Positions 28,254-36,803 of a DNA stretch of 64,000 nucleotides are shown here, piece by piece. The stretch is from the NCBI GenBank assembly GCA_006969625.1, contig CP030885.1:3483430-3547429 (forward strand), given 5' to 3'. The translations under genes and the position numbers were made by a program. The notes beneath the pieces were generated by a model. That model saw only the letters and a list, made by a program, of their open reading frames with translations, made no database searches and had not been told where the DNA came from. Every line of letters starts with the position of its first letter. Position 1 is the first letter of the stretch. Source of the DNA: Rhodospirillaceae bacterium (GTDB lineage: Bacteria > Pseudomonadota > Alphaproteobacteria > Kiloniellales > DSM-21159).

Positions 28254-28256
28254 TAG
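27490..28256 (+). CDS. IS5-family transposase made by -1 frameshifting (copy A)
   Basis: Frame 1 runs from ATG at 27490 (MANYALTDFEWSVIQPLLPN) and would continue only to 27852. After A7 at 27804-27810 the conserved protein continues in the -1 frame (CMGRSRGGLTTKVHALTDARG). The fusion is about 255 residues, normal for the group. Catalytic acids appear as QMIDTTSVRVHQ, LADKAYDADW and NRIERFFNRIKHFRRVATRYE. The slippery GCA-AAA-AAA-G is typical of programmed -1 frameshifting in IS5/IS427 elements; a true frameshift mutation is the alternative. The stop TAG (28254-28256) begins in the flanking TA, so the element itself does not encode a complete stop codon. Confidence 0.85.
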
Positions 28257-28338
28257 GCTGAATCGACATTCAGGGATTCACGAGGGTGGGCGAGGTGTGA
28301 GTCATAGGGCTCCAGATTCGTTTGTCTGGAGCCCCTGG

Positions 28339-29142
28339 ATGTCCCGACCCAAGCGTTACGAGCTGAGCCCTGAACAATGGGAGCGGATCAAGGATTTGCT
28401 GCCCGGCAAGCCGGGCGATCCGGGGCGGTCGGGCGCGGACAATCTGACTTTCGTGAACGGGGTGCTCTGGGTGCTTCGCTCCGGGGCGCACTGGCATGAC
28501 CTGCCCGAGCGATACGGCAAGTGGAAGACGGTGCACAAGCGCTTCACCCGCTGGGCGAAGGCGGGCGTGTGGGAGCGCGTGTTCGCGCATCCGATCCGCG
28601 ATCCCGACAACGATTATGTGAGCCTTGATTCCAGTCTTGTGAGGGCGCACCAGCAGGCGGCCACCGGCAAGGGCGGCGGCCAGAAAGGGGGGACCAGGCT
28701 CTGGGGCGTTCGCGCGGCGGACTGACCACCAAGATCCACATGGCCGTCGACGCCCTGGGCCGGCCGCTCAAGCTGATCCTCACCCCCGGCCAGCGCGGCG
28801 ACGCGCCGCTCGCCCCGGCGCTTCTGACCGGCCTGTCGCCGCGCCGCGTCCTGGCCGACAAGGCCTACGACTCCAACGCCATCAGGGCACTGGTCGCAGA
28901 AGGGCACTGGTCGCAGAAGGGCACTGGCCGCAGACCTCGGCGCCGAGGCGGTGATCCCCTGCAATCCGACCCGAAAGCGGCTCATCGCCTATGACGCAGA
29001 AGCCTATAAGATGAGAAACACGGTCGAGCGACGCTTCAACAAACTCAAGCACTTCCGCCGCATCGCCACGCGCTTCGACCGGCGCGCCGTCCACTTTCTC
29101 AGCTTCCTGCAGATCGCCGCCGCCATGCTCTGGATGCGCTGA
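28339..29142 (+). pseudogene. IS5-family transposase, inactivated (copy B)
   Basis: Three frames are needed to read the protein. Frame 1 (MSRPKRYELSPEQWERIKDL) includes the first catalytic acid (YVSLDSSLVRAHQ) and ends at 28725. The -1 frame after AAAGGGGGG (28684-28692) gives GDQALGRSRGGLTTKIH and the second acid (LADKAYDSN), which could be programmed frameshifting. Then a tandem duplication of 17 bases adds 34 bases and shifts the frame again. The C-terminus (IPCNPTRKRLIAYDAEAYKM, then RNTVERRFNKLKHFRR with the catalytic Glu) is in the original frame. The second shift is not a known programmed site, so the copy is probably dead. Confidence 0.82.
28887..28937 (+). repeat. 17-bp tandem duplication inside copy-B transposase
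   Basis: GCACTGGTCGCAGAAGG occurs twice exactly (28887-28903, 28904-28920), followed by a third diverged copy (GCACTGGCCGCAGACC). Removing 34 bases restores the expected family reading RALVADLGAEAVIP. Confidence 0.85.
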
Positions 29143-29158
29143 ATGTCGAGTCAGCCTA

Positions 29159-29625
29159 GGGCGGCCGCGATCACGGCGTCGACGGAGCGGCGTGAGAGGG
29201 TCGGGCATGGCCGGGCCGCCGCCGAAACGCTCGGCAACAAGTGCCCCGTCGCTGATCTGGCGGTCGCTGGCGGCCACGATGGAGGCCGGCACCGGCGCCA
29301 CCGCGGTGTGACCGGCGCGCAGGCCGAGCGCCACGCCGAGCGCCCCGCTCGTCAAGCTTCGCGCGCCGCAGCCCGCGGATCCGGCACGACGCGACGATCG
29401 CGATCGAGGCCGTTGGCAAACGCCCGGACGAGGCGGCCGCGTGCCTCTCGATCCAGGGGTCACCGGCGATGCGCGAAGGGTAGTCGTGGCGGCGGCACGC
29501 CCACGAGACACGGCGAAGCGACAAGGAACGCTGCGGAAGCGAGCGACACCGATTCGGTGAACTGGGACCTGGGGCCCGTACACTCGCATCGAAGCGAGGC
29601 GACAGCGGTTCTGTATGGGCAAAGC
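29159..29625. other. Region between IS copy B and tRNA-Ala: no intact gene
   Basis: 467 bases. No frame on either strand gives a protein that I recognise. Minus-strand fragments such as SDRQISDGALVAERFGGGP followed in another frame by RRSVDAVIAAALG, ending at the IS border, look gene-like in composition and may be the frameshifted tail of a gene broken by the insertions. This is a guess. Confidence 0.4.
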
Positions 29626-29701
<76 letters not shown>

Positions 29702-29821
29702 GATCCCAGGATTCGGCGAGCCCTTGGGGCGGCTCGCGATGTCGCGCCGCCGGGGCGGCTCTCGGGCGCCCTTGGTGGCGGAGCGCGGAAATTAGAAATC
29801 GCCGTCCGGCTTGGCAAGAGG

Positions 29822-29853
29822 AAAAACGAGCCGCGCCGGGCGCCCGGCGCGGC
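29822..29853 (-). terminator. Rho-independent terminator of the FYDLN gene
   Basis: A 24-base perfect palindrome, GCCGCGCCGGGC/GCCCGGCGCGGC (29853-29830), is followed on the minus strand by TCGTTTTTCC. It lies about 70 bases after the stop of the FYDLN gene. Confidence 0.8.
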
Positions 29854-29924
29854 CCTTGGGGCAGAGGGCGGTTTCCGATCGAGTGGAACGGCTTTGTGCT
29901 CTTGCGGATCGGCCAAGAACGGCC

Positions 29925-30239
29925 CTAGTCCTTGCCGTCGTCCTCCACCGCGACCTCGCCCAACTGCTCTTCGCCCTCATCCTCGTCGTCCTCGGGCAGC
30001 ATGGCCTCGTCGTCGTCGCCGAGCAGCTCGTCCTCCTGCTCCTCTTCCTCGGCGGGCGGTGCCGGCTTCTTCGGCGCTTCCTTCTCCTTCGCCGGCTTGG
30101 CGCGCCGGGACTTCAGGAAGGCCTCGGGATCGAAGGTCGCGCCGCAGGCGGGGCAGGCGATCGGCGAGGCGTGGAAGTCGTAGAACTTGGCGCCGCAGCT
30201 CTGGCAGATGCGCTTGGTGCCCCATTCGGGTTTCGACAC
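29925..30239 (-). CDS. TIGR02300 / FYDLN acid domain protein
   Basis: 104 residues. The N-terminal zinc ribbon has two CxxC pairs (ICQSCGAKFYDFHASPIACPACGATFDPE). FYDF stands where the family name motif FYDLN lies. A lysine/alanine/proline linker and a very acidic tail (EEEEQEDELLGDDDEAM and further D/E) follow. The family is restricted to Alphaproteobacteria and has no established function; a nucleic-acid or RNA-polymerase role is sometimes guessed from the zinc ribbon. The GTG at 30239 has GGAGGATC 8 bases upstream and is preferred over upstream in-frame ATGs. It has its own terminator and lies next to tRNA-Ala and divergent from aroA, as in relatives. Confidence 0.9.
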   Translation of the reverse strand: MSKPEWGTKRICQSCGAKFYDFHASPIACPACGATFDPEAFLKSRRAKPAKEKEAPKKPAPPAEEEEQEDELLGDDDEAMLPEDDEDEGEEQLGEVAVEDDGKD

Positions 30240-30544
30240 GGGAACCGATCCTCCAGGACAAAGACGAAGGCTCGCGGGAGACAGCCAAGCACCAGCAGGC
30301 CGTGCCCTTCCGCAGACCGGCGGCGCCGCGTGCCGCGCGCGTGGCATACCGCCGGGCCGGGCAATTGCCACCAAGCGCCGCGGAAGTCAAATGCGGAAAA
30401 GCCGGCCCGCGCCACCCCTTGCCCCTTAACCGAGCCCGGCAATCGTGCTAGGCAGCGCCGCCGCGTCGCCCAATGCTTCGCACCCTTGCGCCGTCCTGGC
30501 CGTGCGCGGGCACGCCTCGCCTCCGCTTCGATCGCTATTGCCGC
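30240..30544. other. Divergent intergenic region between the FYDLN gene and aroA
   Basis: 305 bases that should hold the promoters of both genes. Apart from the GGAGGATC ribosome site of the FYDLN gene I see no convincing promoter or hairpin. Confidence 0.5.
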
Positions 30545-31861
30545 ATGCGTCTGACCGCCCACCGCTCCGCAACCCTGTCCGGCACCGTGCCGGTGCCCGG
30601 CGACAAGTCGATCTCGCACCGTGCGCTGATCCTCGGGGCACTGGCGGTCGGCGAGACGCGGATCGAGGGACTGCTGGAGGGCGAAGACGTGCGCGCCACG
30701 GCGCGGATCGTCGGTCAGCTCGGCGCCGCGGTCGAGCGCCAGGGGCCTGGCCGCTGGACCGTCCAGGGGCGCGGCATCGGCGGCCTGCTGGAGCCCGAAG
30801 ACCTGCTGGATTTCGGCAACTCGGGTACCGCCGCCCGGCTCCTCCTCGGCGTTCTGGCCGGCCACCCCTTCACGGCTTTCGCCACCGGCGACGCCTCCTT
30901 GCGCCGGCGGCCGATGGGACGGGTGATCGATCCGCTGAGCGCGATGGGCGCCCAGTTCGTCAGCCGCAGCGGCGGGCGGCTGCCGCTCGCCGTCACCGGC
31001 GCGGCCGAGCCGGCGCCGCAGATCTGGCGCATGGCCGTCGCCTCGGCGCAGGTCAAGTCGGCGATCCTGCTCGCCGGCCTGGCCGCGCCGGGCGAGACCA
31101 CGGCGCTGGAGCCGGAGGCGACCCGCGACCATACGGAGCGCATGCTGGCCGCCTTCGGCGCCGAGATCCGAAGCGAGGCAACCAAAGCCGGCCGCGCCGT
31201 CACCCTAACCGGCCAGCCGGAGCTGAGCGCGACGCCCGTGACCGTGCCGGCCGACCCCTCCTCCGCCGCCTTCCCCCTGGTGGCGGCGCTGCTGTGCGAC
31301 GGCTCCGAGCTGCTGCTGCCGGGCGTCGGGGTCAACCCCTATCGGGCCGGCCTGCTCGACAGCCTGGTGGAGATGGGCGCCGAGCTGAGCTTGGAGAACC
31401 GCCGCGAGCTGGCCGGCGAGCCGCTGGCCGACCTGCGGGTGCGGCACTCGACGCTGAGCGGCATCGAAGTGCCGCCCGAGCGCGCCCCCTCGATGATCGA
31501 CGAGTACCCGATCCTCGCGGTCGCCGCCGCCTTCGCCGAGGGGACCAGCGTGTTCCACGGCATCGGCGAGCTGCGGGTGAAGGAGAGCGACCGCCTGACC
31601 GCCGTCGCCCATGGCCTCGCCGCCTGCGGCGTCGAGGTCGAGGAAACCGAGGACAGCCTGACGGTGCATGGCCGCGGCCCTGCCGGCGTCGCCGGCGGCG
31701 CCGAGATCGCCGCCGACCTGGACCACCGCATCGCCATGGCCTTCCTGGTGCTGGGCCTGGCCGCGCGCGACCCGGTGGCGATCGACGACGCGCGCACCAT
31801 CGAGACCTCCTTTCCCGGCTTCGCGGCGCTGATGCGCACCTTGGGAGCGGACATCCGATGA
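30545..31861 (+). CDS. aroA: 3-phosphoshikimate 1-carboxyvinyltransferase (EPSP synthase)
   Basis: Sixth step of the shikimate pathway: shikimate-3-phosphate plus PEP gives EPSP. The 438-residue protein has [20 protein letters not shown] (residues 17-36), [14 protein letters not shown] near 93, [13 protein letters not shown] near 165, [12 protein letters not shown] near 195 and [13 protein letters not shown] near 345. RDHTE and SAQVK are typical of class II EPSP synthases, while the fourth class II motif N-x-T-R reads NPYR. ATG at 30545 ([13 protein letters not shown]) gives standard length. Overlaps cmk by 4 bases (ATGA), so expression is coupled. Confidence 0.96.
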   Translation: MRLTAHRSATLSGTVPVPGDKSISHRALILGALAVGETRIEGLLEGEDVRATARIVGQLGAAVERQGPGRWTVQGRGIGGLLEPEDLLDFGNSGTAARLLLGVLAGHPFTAFATGDASLRRRPMGRVIDPLSAMGAQFVSRSGGRLPLAVTGAAEPAPQIWRMAVASAQVKSAILLAGLAAPGETTALEPEATRDHTERMLAAFGAEIRSEATKAGRAVTLTGQPELSATPVTVPADPSSAAFPLVAALLCDGSELLLPGVGVNPYRAGLLDSLVEMGAELSLENRRELAGEPLADLRVRHSTLSGIEVPPERAPSMIDEYPILAVAAAFAEGTSVFHGIGELRVKESDRLTAVAHGLAACGVEVEETEDSLTVHGRGPAGVAGGAEIAADLDHRIAMAFLVLGLAARDPVAIDDARTIETSFPGFAALMRTLGADIR

Positions 31862-32517
31862 GCCTGACCATCGCCCTCGACGGGCCGGCCGCCTCCGGCA
31901 AGGGCACCCTGGCCCGCCGGCTGGCCGCGGCTTACGACCTGGCCCACCTGGACACCGGCAGCCTGTACCGCGCGGTGGCGGCCAAGCTGCTCGCCGAGGG
32001 CGCCGACCCCGCTGACGCGCAGGCGGCGGCCACGGCGGCCGAGAGCTTGCGGCCGGCGGACCTGGAGCGCCCGGACCTGCGCGGTCAGGCCGTGGGCGCC
32101 GCCGCCTCGGTGGTCGCCGCCCAGCCGCAGGTGCGCGCGGCGCTGCTGGACTTTCAGCGCGGCTTCGCCAAGTCGCCACCCGGCGGCAAACGCGGCGCCG
32201 TGCTCGACGGCCGCGACGTGGGCACGGTGGTCTGCCCGGACGCGCCGGTGAAGATCTTCGTGGTCGCCAGTCCGGAGGTGCGCGCGCGGCGCCGGCACGA
32301 AGAGTTGATCGGCCGCGGCGATACTTCTATATACGCGCACGTTCTGGAGGAGATCCGGCAGCGGGACAAGCGCGACCGGGAACGCGCGACTGCCCCGCTG
32401 AAGCCGGCAGAGGATGCGGTCCTGCTCGACACCAGCGACCTGGACATCGCAGCGGCGTTCGCTGCGGCGCGCCGCATCGTCGAGGACCGGCTCGCCGCCG
32501 CCGGAACGCAGCAGTAA
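31858..32517 (+). CDS. cmk: Cytidylate kinase
   Basis: Phosphorylates CMP and dCMP with ATP. 219 residues with the P-loop [15 protein letters not shown] (residues 9-23), the CMP-binding [12 protein letters not shown] near 33, [19 protein letters not shown] near 118 and the lid region [25 protein letters not shown]. Start ATG overlaps the aroA stop. It precedes rpsA, the usual aroA-cmk-rpsA order. Confidence 0.96.
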   Translation: MSLTIALDGPAASGKGTLARRLAAAYDLAHLDTGSLYRAVAAKLLAEGADPADAQAAATAAESLRPADLERPDLRGQAVGAAASVVAAQPQVRAALLDFQRGFAKSPPGGKRGAVLDGRDVGTVVCPDAPVKIFVVASPEVRARRRHEELIGRGDTSIYAHVLEEIRQRDKRDRERATAPLKPAEDAVLLDTSDLDIAAAFAAARRIVEDRLAAAGTQQ

Positions 32518-32525
32518 CGACGGTA

Positions 32526-32569
32526 CCCAACGATAAGCCCGGTTGGGACGCACGACGTCGGGTCGTGCG
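32526..32569 (+). promoter_or_regulatory. Two tandem hairpins in the rpsA leader
   Basis: CCCAAC (32526-32531) pairs with GTTGGG (32542-32547), and CGCACGAC (32549-32556) pairs with GTCGTGCG (32562-32569). They begin 9 bases after the cmk stop. They could end the cmk message or form a leader structure for S1 autoregulation; neither has a T tract. Confidence 0.4.
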
Positions 32570-32634
32570 GCCGGGAAGACCGCCGGAGAAAACCGGCCGG
32601 CCTGGATAGCGAAGACGAAAGGAACCCTATCCGC

Positions 32635-34371
32635 ATGTCCGATACGCAGACTGCCGGCGCGCCCGCGTCGAGCGAGAACTTCGCCGCCCTGCTCGACGAG
32701 CAGCTCGGCGGCGGCGCCACCCTGGAAGGCTCCGTCCTGAAAGGCCGCGTGGTCGCCGTCGACGGCGACAGCGTGGTGATCGACGTCGGCCTGAAGTCGG
32801 AGGGCCGCGTGGCCCTGAAGGAATTCGCCAAGGCCGGCGAAGATGCGGGAATCGCGCCCGGCGCCGACGTCGAAGTCTTCCTCGAGCGCATGGAGGACCG
32901 GCACGGCGAGGTGATGCTCAGCCGCGACAAGGCGCGCCGCGAGGAGGCCTGGAACCAGCTCGAGAAGGCCTTCGAGAAGTCCGAGCGCGTCACCGGCCAC
33001 ATCTACGGCCGCGTCAAGGGCGGCTTCACCGTCGACCTTTCGGGCGCCACGGCCTTCCTGCCGGGCAGCCAGGTCGACATCCGCCCGGTGCGCGACGTCA
33101 CCCCCCTGATGCACAAGCCGGAGCCCTTCCAGATCCTCAAGATGGACCGCTCGCGCGGCAACATCGTGGTGTCGCGCCGCGCGGTGCTGGAAGAGGACCG
33201 GGCCGATCAGCGCAAGGAGCTGATGGAGAGCCTGAAGGAAGGCCAGGTGCTGACCGGCGTGGTCAAGAACATCACCGACTACGGCGCCTTCGTCGATCTG
33301 GGCGGCGTCGACGGCCTGCTGCACGTCACCGACATCTCCTGGCGGCGCATCAACCACCCGACCGAGGCGCTGTCGATCGGCCAGCAGGTGCAGGTTCAGG
33401 TGATCCGCTTCAACCCGGAGACCCAGCGCATCAGCCTCGGCATGAAGCAGCTCGAGGCCGACCCCTGGGAGGGCGTGTCCGCCAAGTATCCGGTGGGCAC
33501 CGCCTTCACCGGCCGCGTCACCAACATCACCGACTACGGCGCCTTCGTGGAGCTGGAGCCGGGGATCGAGGGCCTGGTGCACGTCTCCGAAATGAGCTGG
33601 ACCAAGAAGAACGTCCATCCGGGCAAGATCGTCTCCACCTCCCAGGAGGTCGAGGTGATGATCCTGGACGTCGACGAGAACAAGCGCCGCATCTCGCTCG
33701 GTCTCAAGCAGGTTCAGGCCAATCCCTGGGACGACTTCCTGGAGAAGCACCCGATCGGCTCGACCCTGTCCGGCGAGATCAAGAACATCACCGAGTTCGG
33801 CCTGTTCGTCGGCCTGCCGGGCGACATCGACGGGATGGTCCACCTCTCCGACCTGGACTGGGAGAAGTCCGGCGACGAGGCGGTCAAGGACTACGCCAAG
33901 GGTCAGACCGCGGAGGTCAAGGTGCTCGACGTCGACGTCGACAAGGAGCGCATCAGCCTGGGCATCAAGCAGCTCGCTTCCGACCCCTTCGAGGGCGCCA
34001 TCGAGCGCCTGAAGAAGGGCGAGGTGGTGACCTGCACGGTGACCGAGGTGACCGACGGCGGCATCGAGGTGGCGATCGCCGACGGGGCGACCGGCTTCAT
34101 CCGCAAGTCGGACCTGGCCCGCGACCGCAGCGAGCAGCGCCCGGACCGCTTTGCGGTGGGCGAGAAGGTCGATGCCAAGGTGACCCAGATCGACCGCAAG
34201 TCCCGCAAGATCTCCCTCTCGATCAAGCAGCTTCAGGTCGAGGAGGAGAAGCAGGCGATGGCCGAGTACGGCTCGACCGATTCCGGGGCCAGCCTCGGCG
34301 ACATCCTCGGCGCCGCCCTGAACAAGGCCAAGGATCAGGCCGAGAGCGCCAAGGGCGACGAGGAGAAGTAG
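32635..34371 (+). CDS. rpsA: 30S ribosomal protein S1
   Basis: 578 residues with six S1 RNA-binding domains. Their repeated signatures are visible as [79 protein letters not shown] and a diverged last copy. S1 brings mRNA to the ribosome and unfolds leaders. ATG at 32635 ([20 protein letters not shown]) follows an AAAGGAACC ribosome site. Strong terminator downstream. Length is normal. Confidence 0.98.
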   Translation: MSDTQTAGAPASSENFAALLDEQLGGGATLEGSVLKGRVVAVDGDSVVIDVGLKSEGRVALKEFAKAGEDAGIAPGADVEVFLERMEDRHGEVMLSRDKARREEAWNQLEKAFEKSERVTGHIYGRVKGGFTVDLSGATAFLPGSQVDIRPVRDVTPLMHKPEPFQILKMDRSRGNIVVSRRAVLEEDRADQRKELMESLKEGQVLTGVVKNITDYGAFVDLGGVDGLLHVTDISWRRINHPTEALSIGQQVQVQVIRFNPETQRISLGMKQLEADPWEGVSAKYPVGTAFTGRVTNITDYGAFVELEPGIEGLVHVSEMSWTKKNVHPGKIVSTSQEVEVMILDVDENKRRISLGLKQVQANPWDDFLEKHPIGSTLSGEIKNITEFGLFVGLPGDIDGMVHLSDLDWEKSGDEAVKDYAKGQTAEVKVLDVDVDKERISLGIKQLASDPFEGAIERLKKGEVVTCTVTEVTDGGIEVAIADGATGFIRKSDLARDRSEQRPDRFAVGEKVDAKVTQIDRKSRKISLSIKQLQVEEEKQAMAEYGSTDSGASLGDILGAALNKAKDQAESAKGDEEK

Positions 34372-34679
34372 GGCACGCACGAAGCGCGCCCGCAGGCGAT
34401 TGCCGCCTTCCATCCGACCGGGCCCGGTCGATGCCGCCGCATCGGCCGGGCCCGTCGCCTTTTCGGCCGGACCCGCGGCCTCTCCGGGCGCAGCTCTGGA
34501 GCGGGCGATTTCTGCCTTGTTTGGCAGAGGCTTGCTTGATTCGCGCGCGTCAGTTTGGCACCCTTTGCAACAAGACGACCGGAGGCCGAACCTGCGGCGG
34601 CATGGGCGGTGCGATCGCGTCGGAAGCGCCGTGCCGGGAGAAATTCGCGCGCACGACGCGGTTCCGGGGGGCAGGCCGA
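34372..34679. other. Intergenic region rpsA-ihfB
   Basis: 308 bases. It holds the rpsA terminator at 34419-34463 and the ihfB upstream region. AT-rich patches around 34510-34570 may contain the ihfB promoter but I cannot fix -35/-10 boxes. No gene is seen. Confidence 0.6.
34419..34463 (+). terminator. Rho-independent terminator of rpsA
   Basis: CGGGCCCGGTCGATGC (34419-34434) pairs with GCATCGGCCGGGCCCG (34439-34454) over 16 positions with one G-U pair and a 4-base loop, followed by TCGCCTTTT. Confidence 0.85.
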
Positions 34680-34961
34680 ATGACGAAGTCCGAGTTGATC
34701 CAGCGCCTGGCGGAGCGCAATCCGCACCTGACGCACAAGGACGTCGAGCGGATCGTTTCCACCGTCTTCGAGGAGATCGCCGCCGCCTTGGCGCGAGGGG
34801 ATCGGGTCGAACTGCGCGGTTTCGGCGCGTTTGCCGTCAAGCACCGCGAAGCGCGCACGGGGCGCAACCCGCGTACCGGCGAGCAGGTCGAGGTCGAGGA
34901 GAAGTCCGTGCCCTTCTTCAAGACCGGCAAGCAGTTGCGCGAGCGCCTGAATATCGGTTGA
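34680..34961 (+). CDS. ihfB: Integration host factor beta subunit
   Basis: 93-residue HU/IHF-fold DNA-bending protein: [20 protein letters not shown] at the N-terminus, [25 protein letters not shown] near 44-68 (the DNA-contact arm with the conserved NP), and [15 protein letters not shown] at the end. It acts with IhfA as a heterodimer. The ATG at 34680 fits the family; the frame upstream is non-coding in character. Located after rpsA as in many proteobacteria. Confidence 0.97.
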   Translation: MTKSELIQRLAERNPHLTHKDVERIVSTVFEEIAAALARGDRVELRGFGAFAVKHREARTGRNPRTGEQVEVEEKSVPFFKTGKQLRERLNIG

Positions 34962-35053
34962 CTGCGCAAGCCGGCCGACAGCGGTTTCGGTCGATCGACG
35001 GGGAGGGACGGACCGCCGAGGTCTGCCCGACCCAGCCGTCCCGTGGAGTCCCG

Positions 35054-35458
35054 ATGCGCCTGATCCGCCTGATCTCTTCCCTGGTGCTGCTGGCCTTCGC
35101 CGCTGCCGCCGTCGTCTTCGCCCTGCTGAACCACCAGGCCGTCACGGTCGACCTGGTGGTCGACCGCCTGCCGGTGCCGACCTTCCTGCTGGTGCTGGTC
35201 CCCTTGGCGCTCGGCGTGCTGATCGGCTGGTTCCTGGCCTGGCTGAAGGCCGGGCGGCATCGCCGCGAGAAGCGCCAGGAGCGCCGGCGCGCCCGCGACC
35301 TGGAGCGCGAGGTGCAGACCTATAAGAAGAAGGAAGAGGAGGAGGGGGAACGGCCGGCGGAACCGGCGATGACCCCGGCGGCCGCACCCGGCCTGGCCCC
35401 GCCGCCAGGCCAGCGCCGGCTGTCCGGCCCGGCGCCGCAGGGCGCCTCCGGCGGCTGA
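35054..35458 (+). CDS. lapA: LapA-domain (DUF1049) membrane protein
   Basis: 134 residues with two membrane helices (about 5-25 and 43-65) carrying the LapA pattern VVFALLNHQAVTVDL and VPLALGVLIGWFLAW. A basic, charged cytoplasmic segment (KAGRHRREKRQERRRARDLEREV) and a proline/alanine-rich tail follow. In E. coli LapA works with LapB in lipopolysaccharide assembly control; the alphaproteobacterial homologue is assigned by domain only. Located just after ihfB, a conserved position. Confidence 0.82.
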   Translation: MRLIRLISSLVLLAFAAAAVVFALLNHQAVTVDLVVDRLPVPTFLLVLVPLALGVLIGWFLAWLKAGRHRREKRQERRRARDLEREVQTYKKKEEEEGERPAEPAMTPAAAPGLAPPPGQRRLSGPAPQGASGG

Positions 35459-35471
35459 CGCCGGCGGCCCC

Positions 35472-36407
35472 ATGCGCATCGTCCCGGCCGCGGACGTTCA
35501 GGCCGCGCTCGACTTCGAGAGCCTGGTCGGCCGGCTGCGGGACATCTTCCGGCGCGGGGCGGAGGCGCCGCCGCGCCACCTGCATTCGATCCCGATCACC
35601 GGCGAGCCGGACCAGAGCCTCTTGCTGATGCCGGCTTGGCAGGCCGGCCGCTACGTCGGCGTCAAGCTGGTGACCGTCACGCCCGGCAACGCTGCGCGCA
35701 GCCTGCCGGCGGTGATGGGCGTCTACCTGCTGTTCGACGGCCGCAACGGCGCGCCCAGCGCGCTGATCGACGGGCCGATGCTGACCCTGCGCCGCACCGC
35801 CGCCGCCTCGGCGTTGGCCTCCGCCTACCTCTCGCGGCCCGACAGCGCGCGCCTGCTGATGGTCGGCACCGGCGCCCTGGCACCGCACCTGGTCGCCGCC
35901 CATTGCGCGGTGCGGCCGATCCGCGAGGTGCTGATCTGGGGCCGCACTGCGGCCAAGGCGGAGCGCCTGGCCAAGGCCCTCAAGCTGAAGCGGGTCCGCG
36001 TCGCCGCCGCGCACGACCTGGCGGAGGCCGTCCCGGGCGCCGACATCGTCACCTGCGCCACCCTGTCGGAAGAGCCGCTCATTTGCGGCGCTTGGCTGCG
36101 GCCGGGCCAGCACCTCGATCTGGTCGGCGCCTTCCGGCCGGAGATGCGCGAAAGCGACGAGGTCTGCCTGCAGCGTGCCCGCGTCTTCGTCGACACCCGC
36201 GAGGGCGCCCTGACCGAGGCCGGCGATCTGATTCAGGCGATCCGGGCCGGAGCCTTCGACCCCGCCGACATCGCCGCCGACCTGTTCGAGCTGACCCGCG
36301 GCGAAAAGGCGGGCCGGCGCTTCTACGACCAGATCACCCTGTTCAAGTCCACCGGCTCCGCGCTCGAAGACCTGGCCGCCGCCCAGCTCGTCGTGGAGAG
36401 GGCGTGA
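35472..36407 (+). CDS. Ornithine cyclodeaminase / mu-crystallin family protein
   Basis: 311 residues of the NAD(P)-dependent OCD fold: GVKLVTVTPGNAARSLPAVMG near 58-78 (substrate-side lysine), PMLTLRRTAAASALASAYLSR near 98, the nucleotide-binding LLMVGTGALAPHLVAAH near 125-141 and DTREGALTEAGDL near 240. Real activity could be ornithine cyclodeaminase, alanine dehydrogenase, or reduction of a cyclic imino acid such as pyrroline-2-carboxylate. The gene begins 13 bases after lapA. The family is involved in proline/opine-type metabolism, fitting the amine theme of the window, but the link is loose. Confidence 0.85.
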   Translation: MRIVPAADVQAALDFESLVGRLRDIFRRGAEAPPRHLHSIPITGEPDQSLLLMPAWQAGRYVGVKLVTVTPGNAARSLPAVMGVYLLFDGRNGAPSALIDGPMLTLRRTAAASALASAYLSRPDSARLLMVGTGALAPHLVAAHCAVRPIREVLIWGRTAAKAERLAKALKLKRVRVAAAHDLAEAVPGADIVTCATLSEEPLICGAWLRPGQHLDLVGAFRPEMRESDEVCLQRARVFVDTREGALTEAGDLIQAIRAGAFDPADIAADLFELTRGEKAGRRFYDQITLFKSTGSALEDLAAAQLVVERA

Positions 36408-36413
36408 ACCCGC

Positions 36414-36665
36414 TCAGCCGCCGGTGACCGGCGGGAACAGCGCCACCTCGTCGCCCGGTTTTACCGGGTCGCCGGGGCGGGCGTACTCCTGGTTGACCGC
36501 CACGCGGATTGCGGCGCGATCGGCCAGCGCCTCGGCATGGCCGCCGCCGCGCGCCTCCAGCCAGTCCAGCAGCTCGGCCACGGTGGTCACGTGGGCCGGC
36601 GGCTGCACCTCTTCTTCCGTGCAGCCCGTCTTCTGCTTGAGCCACGCGAAATACAGCAGCTTCAT
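36414..36665 (-). CDS. moaD: Molybdopterin synthase sulfur-carrier subunit MoaD
   Basis: 83-residue ubiquitin-like protein ending in the required Gly-Gly (FPPVTGG), which is adenylated and thiolated to give sulfur to molybdopterin. The N-terminus MKLLYFAWLKQKTGCTEEEV and RIAVNQEYARPGDPVKPGDEVALF-like middle (here RVAVNQEY) fit MoaD. The ATG at 36665 is used; the frame upstream is repeat-rich. moaE, its partner, is not in the window. It lies in the same orientation as moeA and mobB, separated by 138 bases holding an inverted repeat. Confidence 0.92.
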   Translation of the reverse strand: MKLLYFAWLKQKTGCTEEEVQPPAHVTTVAELLDWLEARGGGHAEALADRAAIRVAVNQEYARPGDPVKPGDEVALFPPVTGG

Positions 36666-36709
36666 GGTCCGTGCCTCTTGTCGAAACCGGCTTCGCCGGC
36701 TGCCTTCGC

Positions 36710-36781
36710 CCTTCGACAGGCTCTGGGTGAAGGCTGTTGTTGTTCGCTTCCCTTTCCACTTCATCCTGAGCTTTTCGAAGG
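36710..36781. repeat. Inverted pair of 21-bp repeats between moaD and moeA
   Basis: The left copy (36710-36730) begins CCTTCGACAGGCTC. The right copy (36761-36781), reverse complemented, begins CCTTCGAAAAGCTC. The two match at 17 of 21 positions and are 30 bases apart. This resembles the dispersed CCTTCGA...GCTCAGGATGA-type palindromic repeats that I recall from alphaproteobacterial intergenic regions. Confidence 0.65.
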
Positions 36782-36803
36782 AGAAGTGAGCGGCCGCAGG
36801 TGG

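Larger units (their letters stand above)
28256..29156 (+). mobile_element. IS5-family insertion sequence, copy B, abutting copy A
   Basis: 901 bases. Terminal inverted repeats GGCTGAATCGACATTCAG and GGCTGACTCGACATTCAG (reverse complement) match at 17 of 18. It is flanked by TA at 28254-28255 (shared with copy A) and at 29157-29158. It is a different element from copy A (different ends and protein), so this is two independent insertions at the same TA or one into the edge of the other. Confidence 0.82.

Noticed and set aside
28684..28692. Treating the first frame break of IS copy B as a mutation
   Set aside because: AAAGGGGGG is a plausible slippery run at the same protein position as the frameshift in copy A, so only the later 17-bp duplication is counted as damaging.
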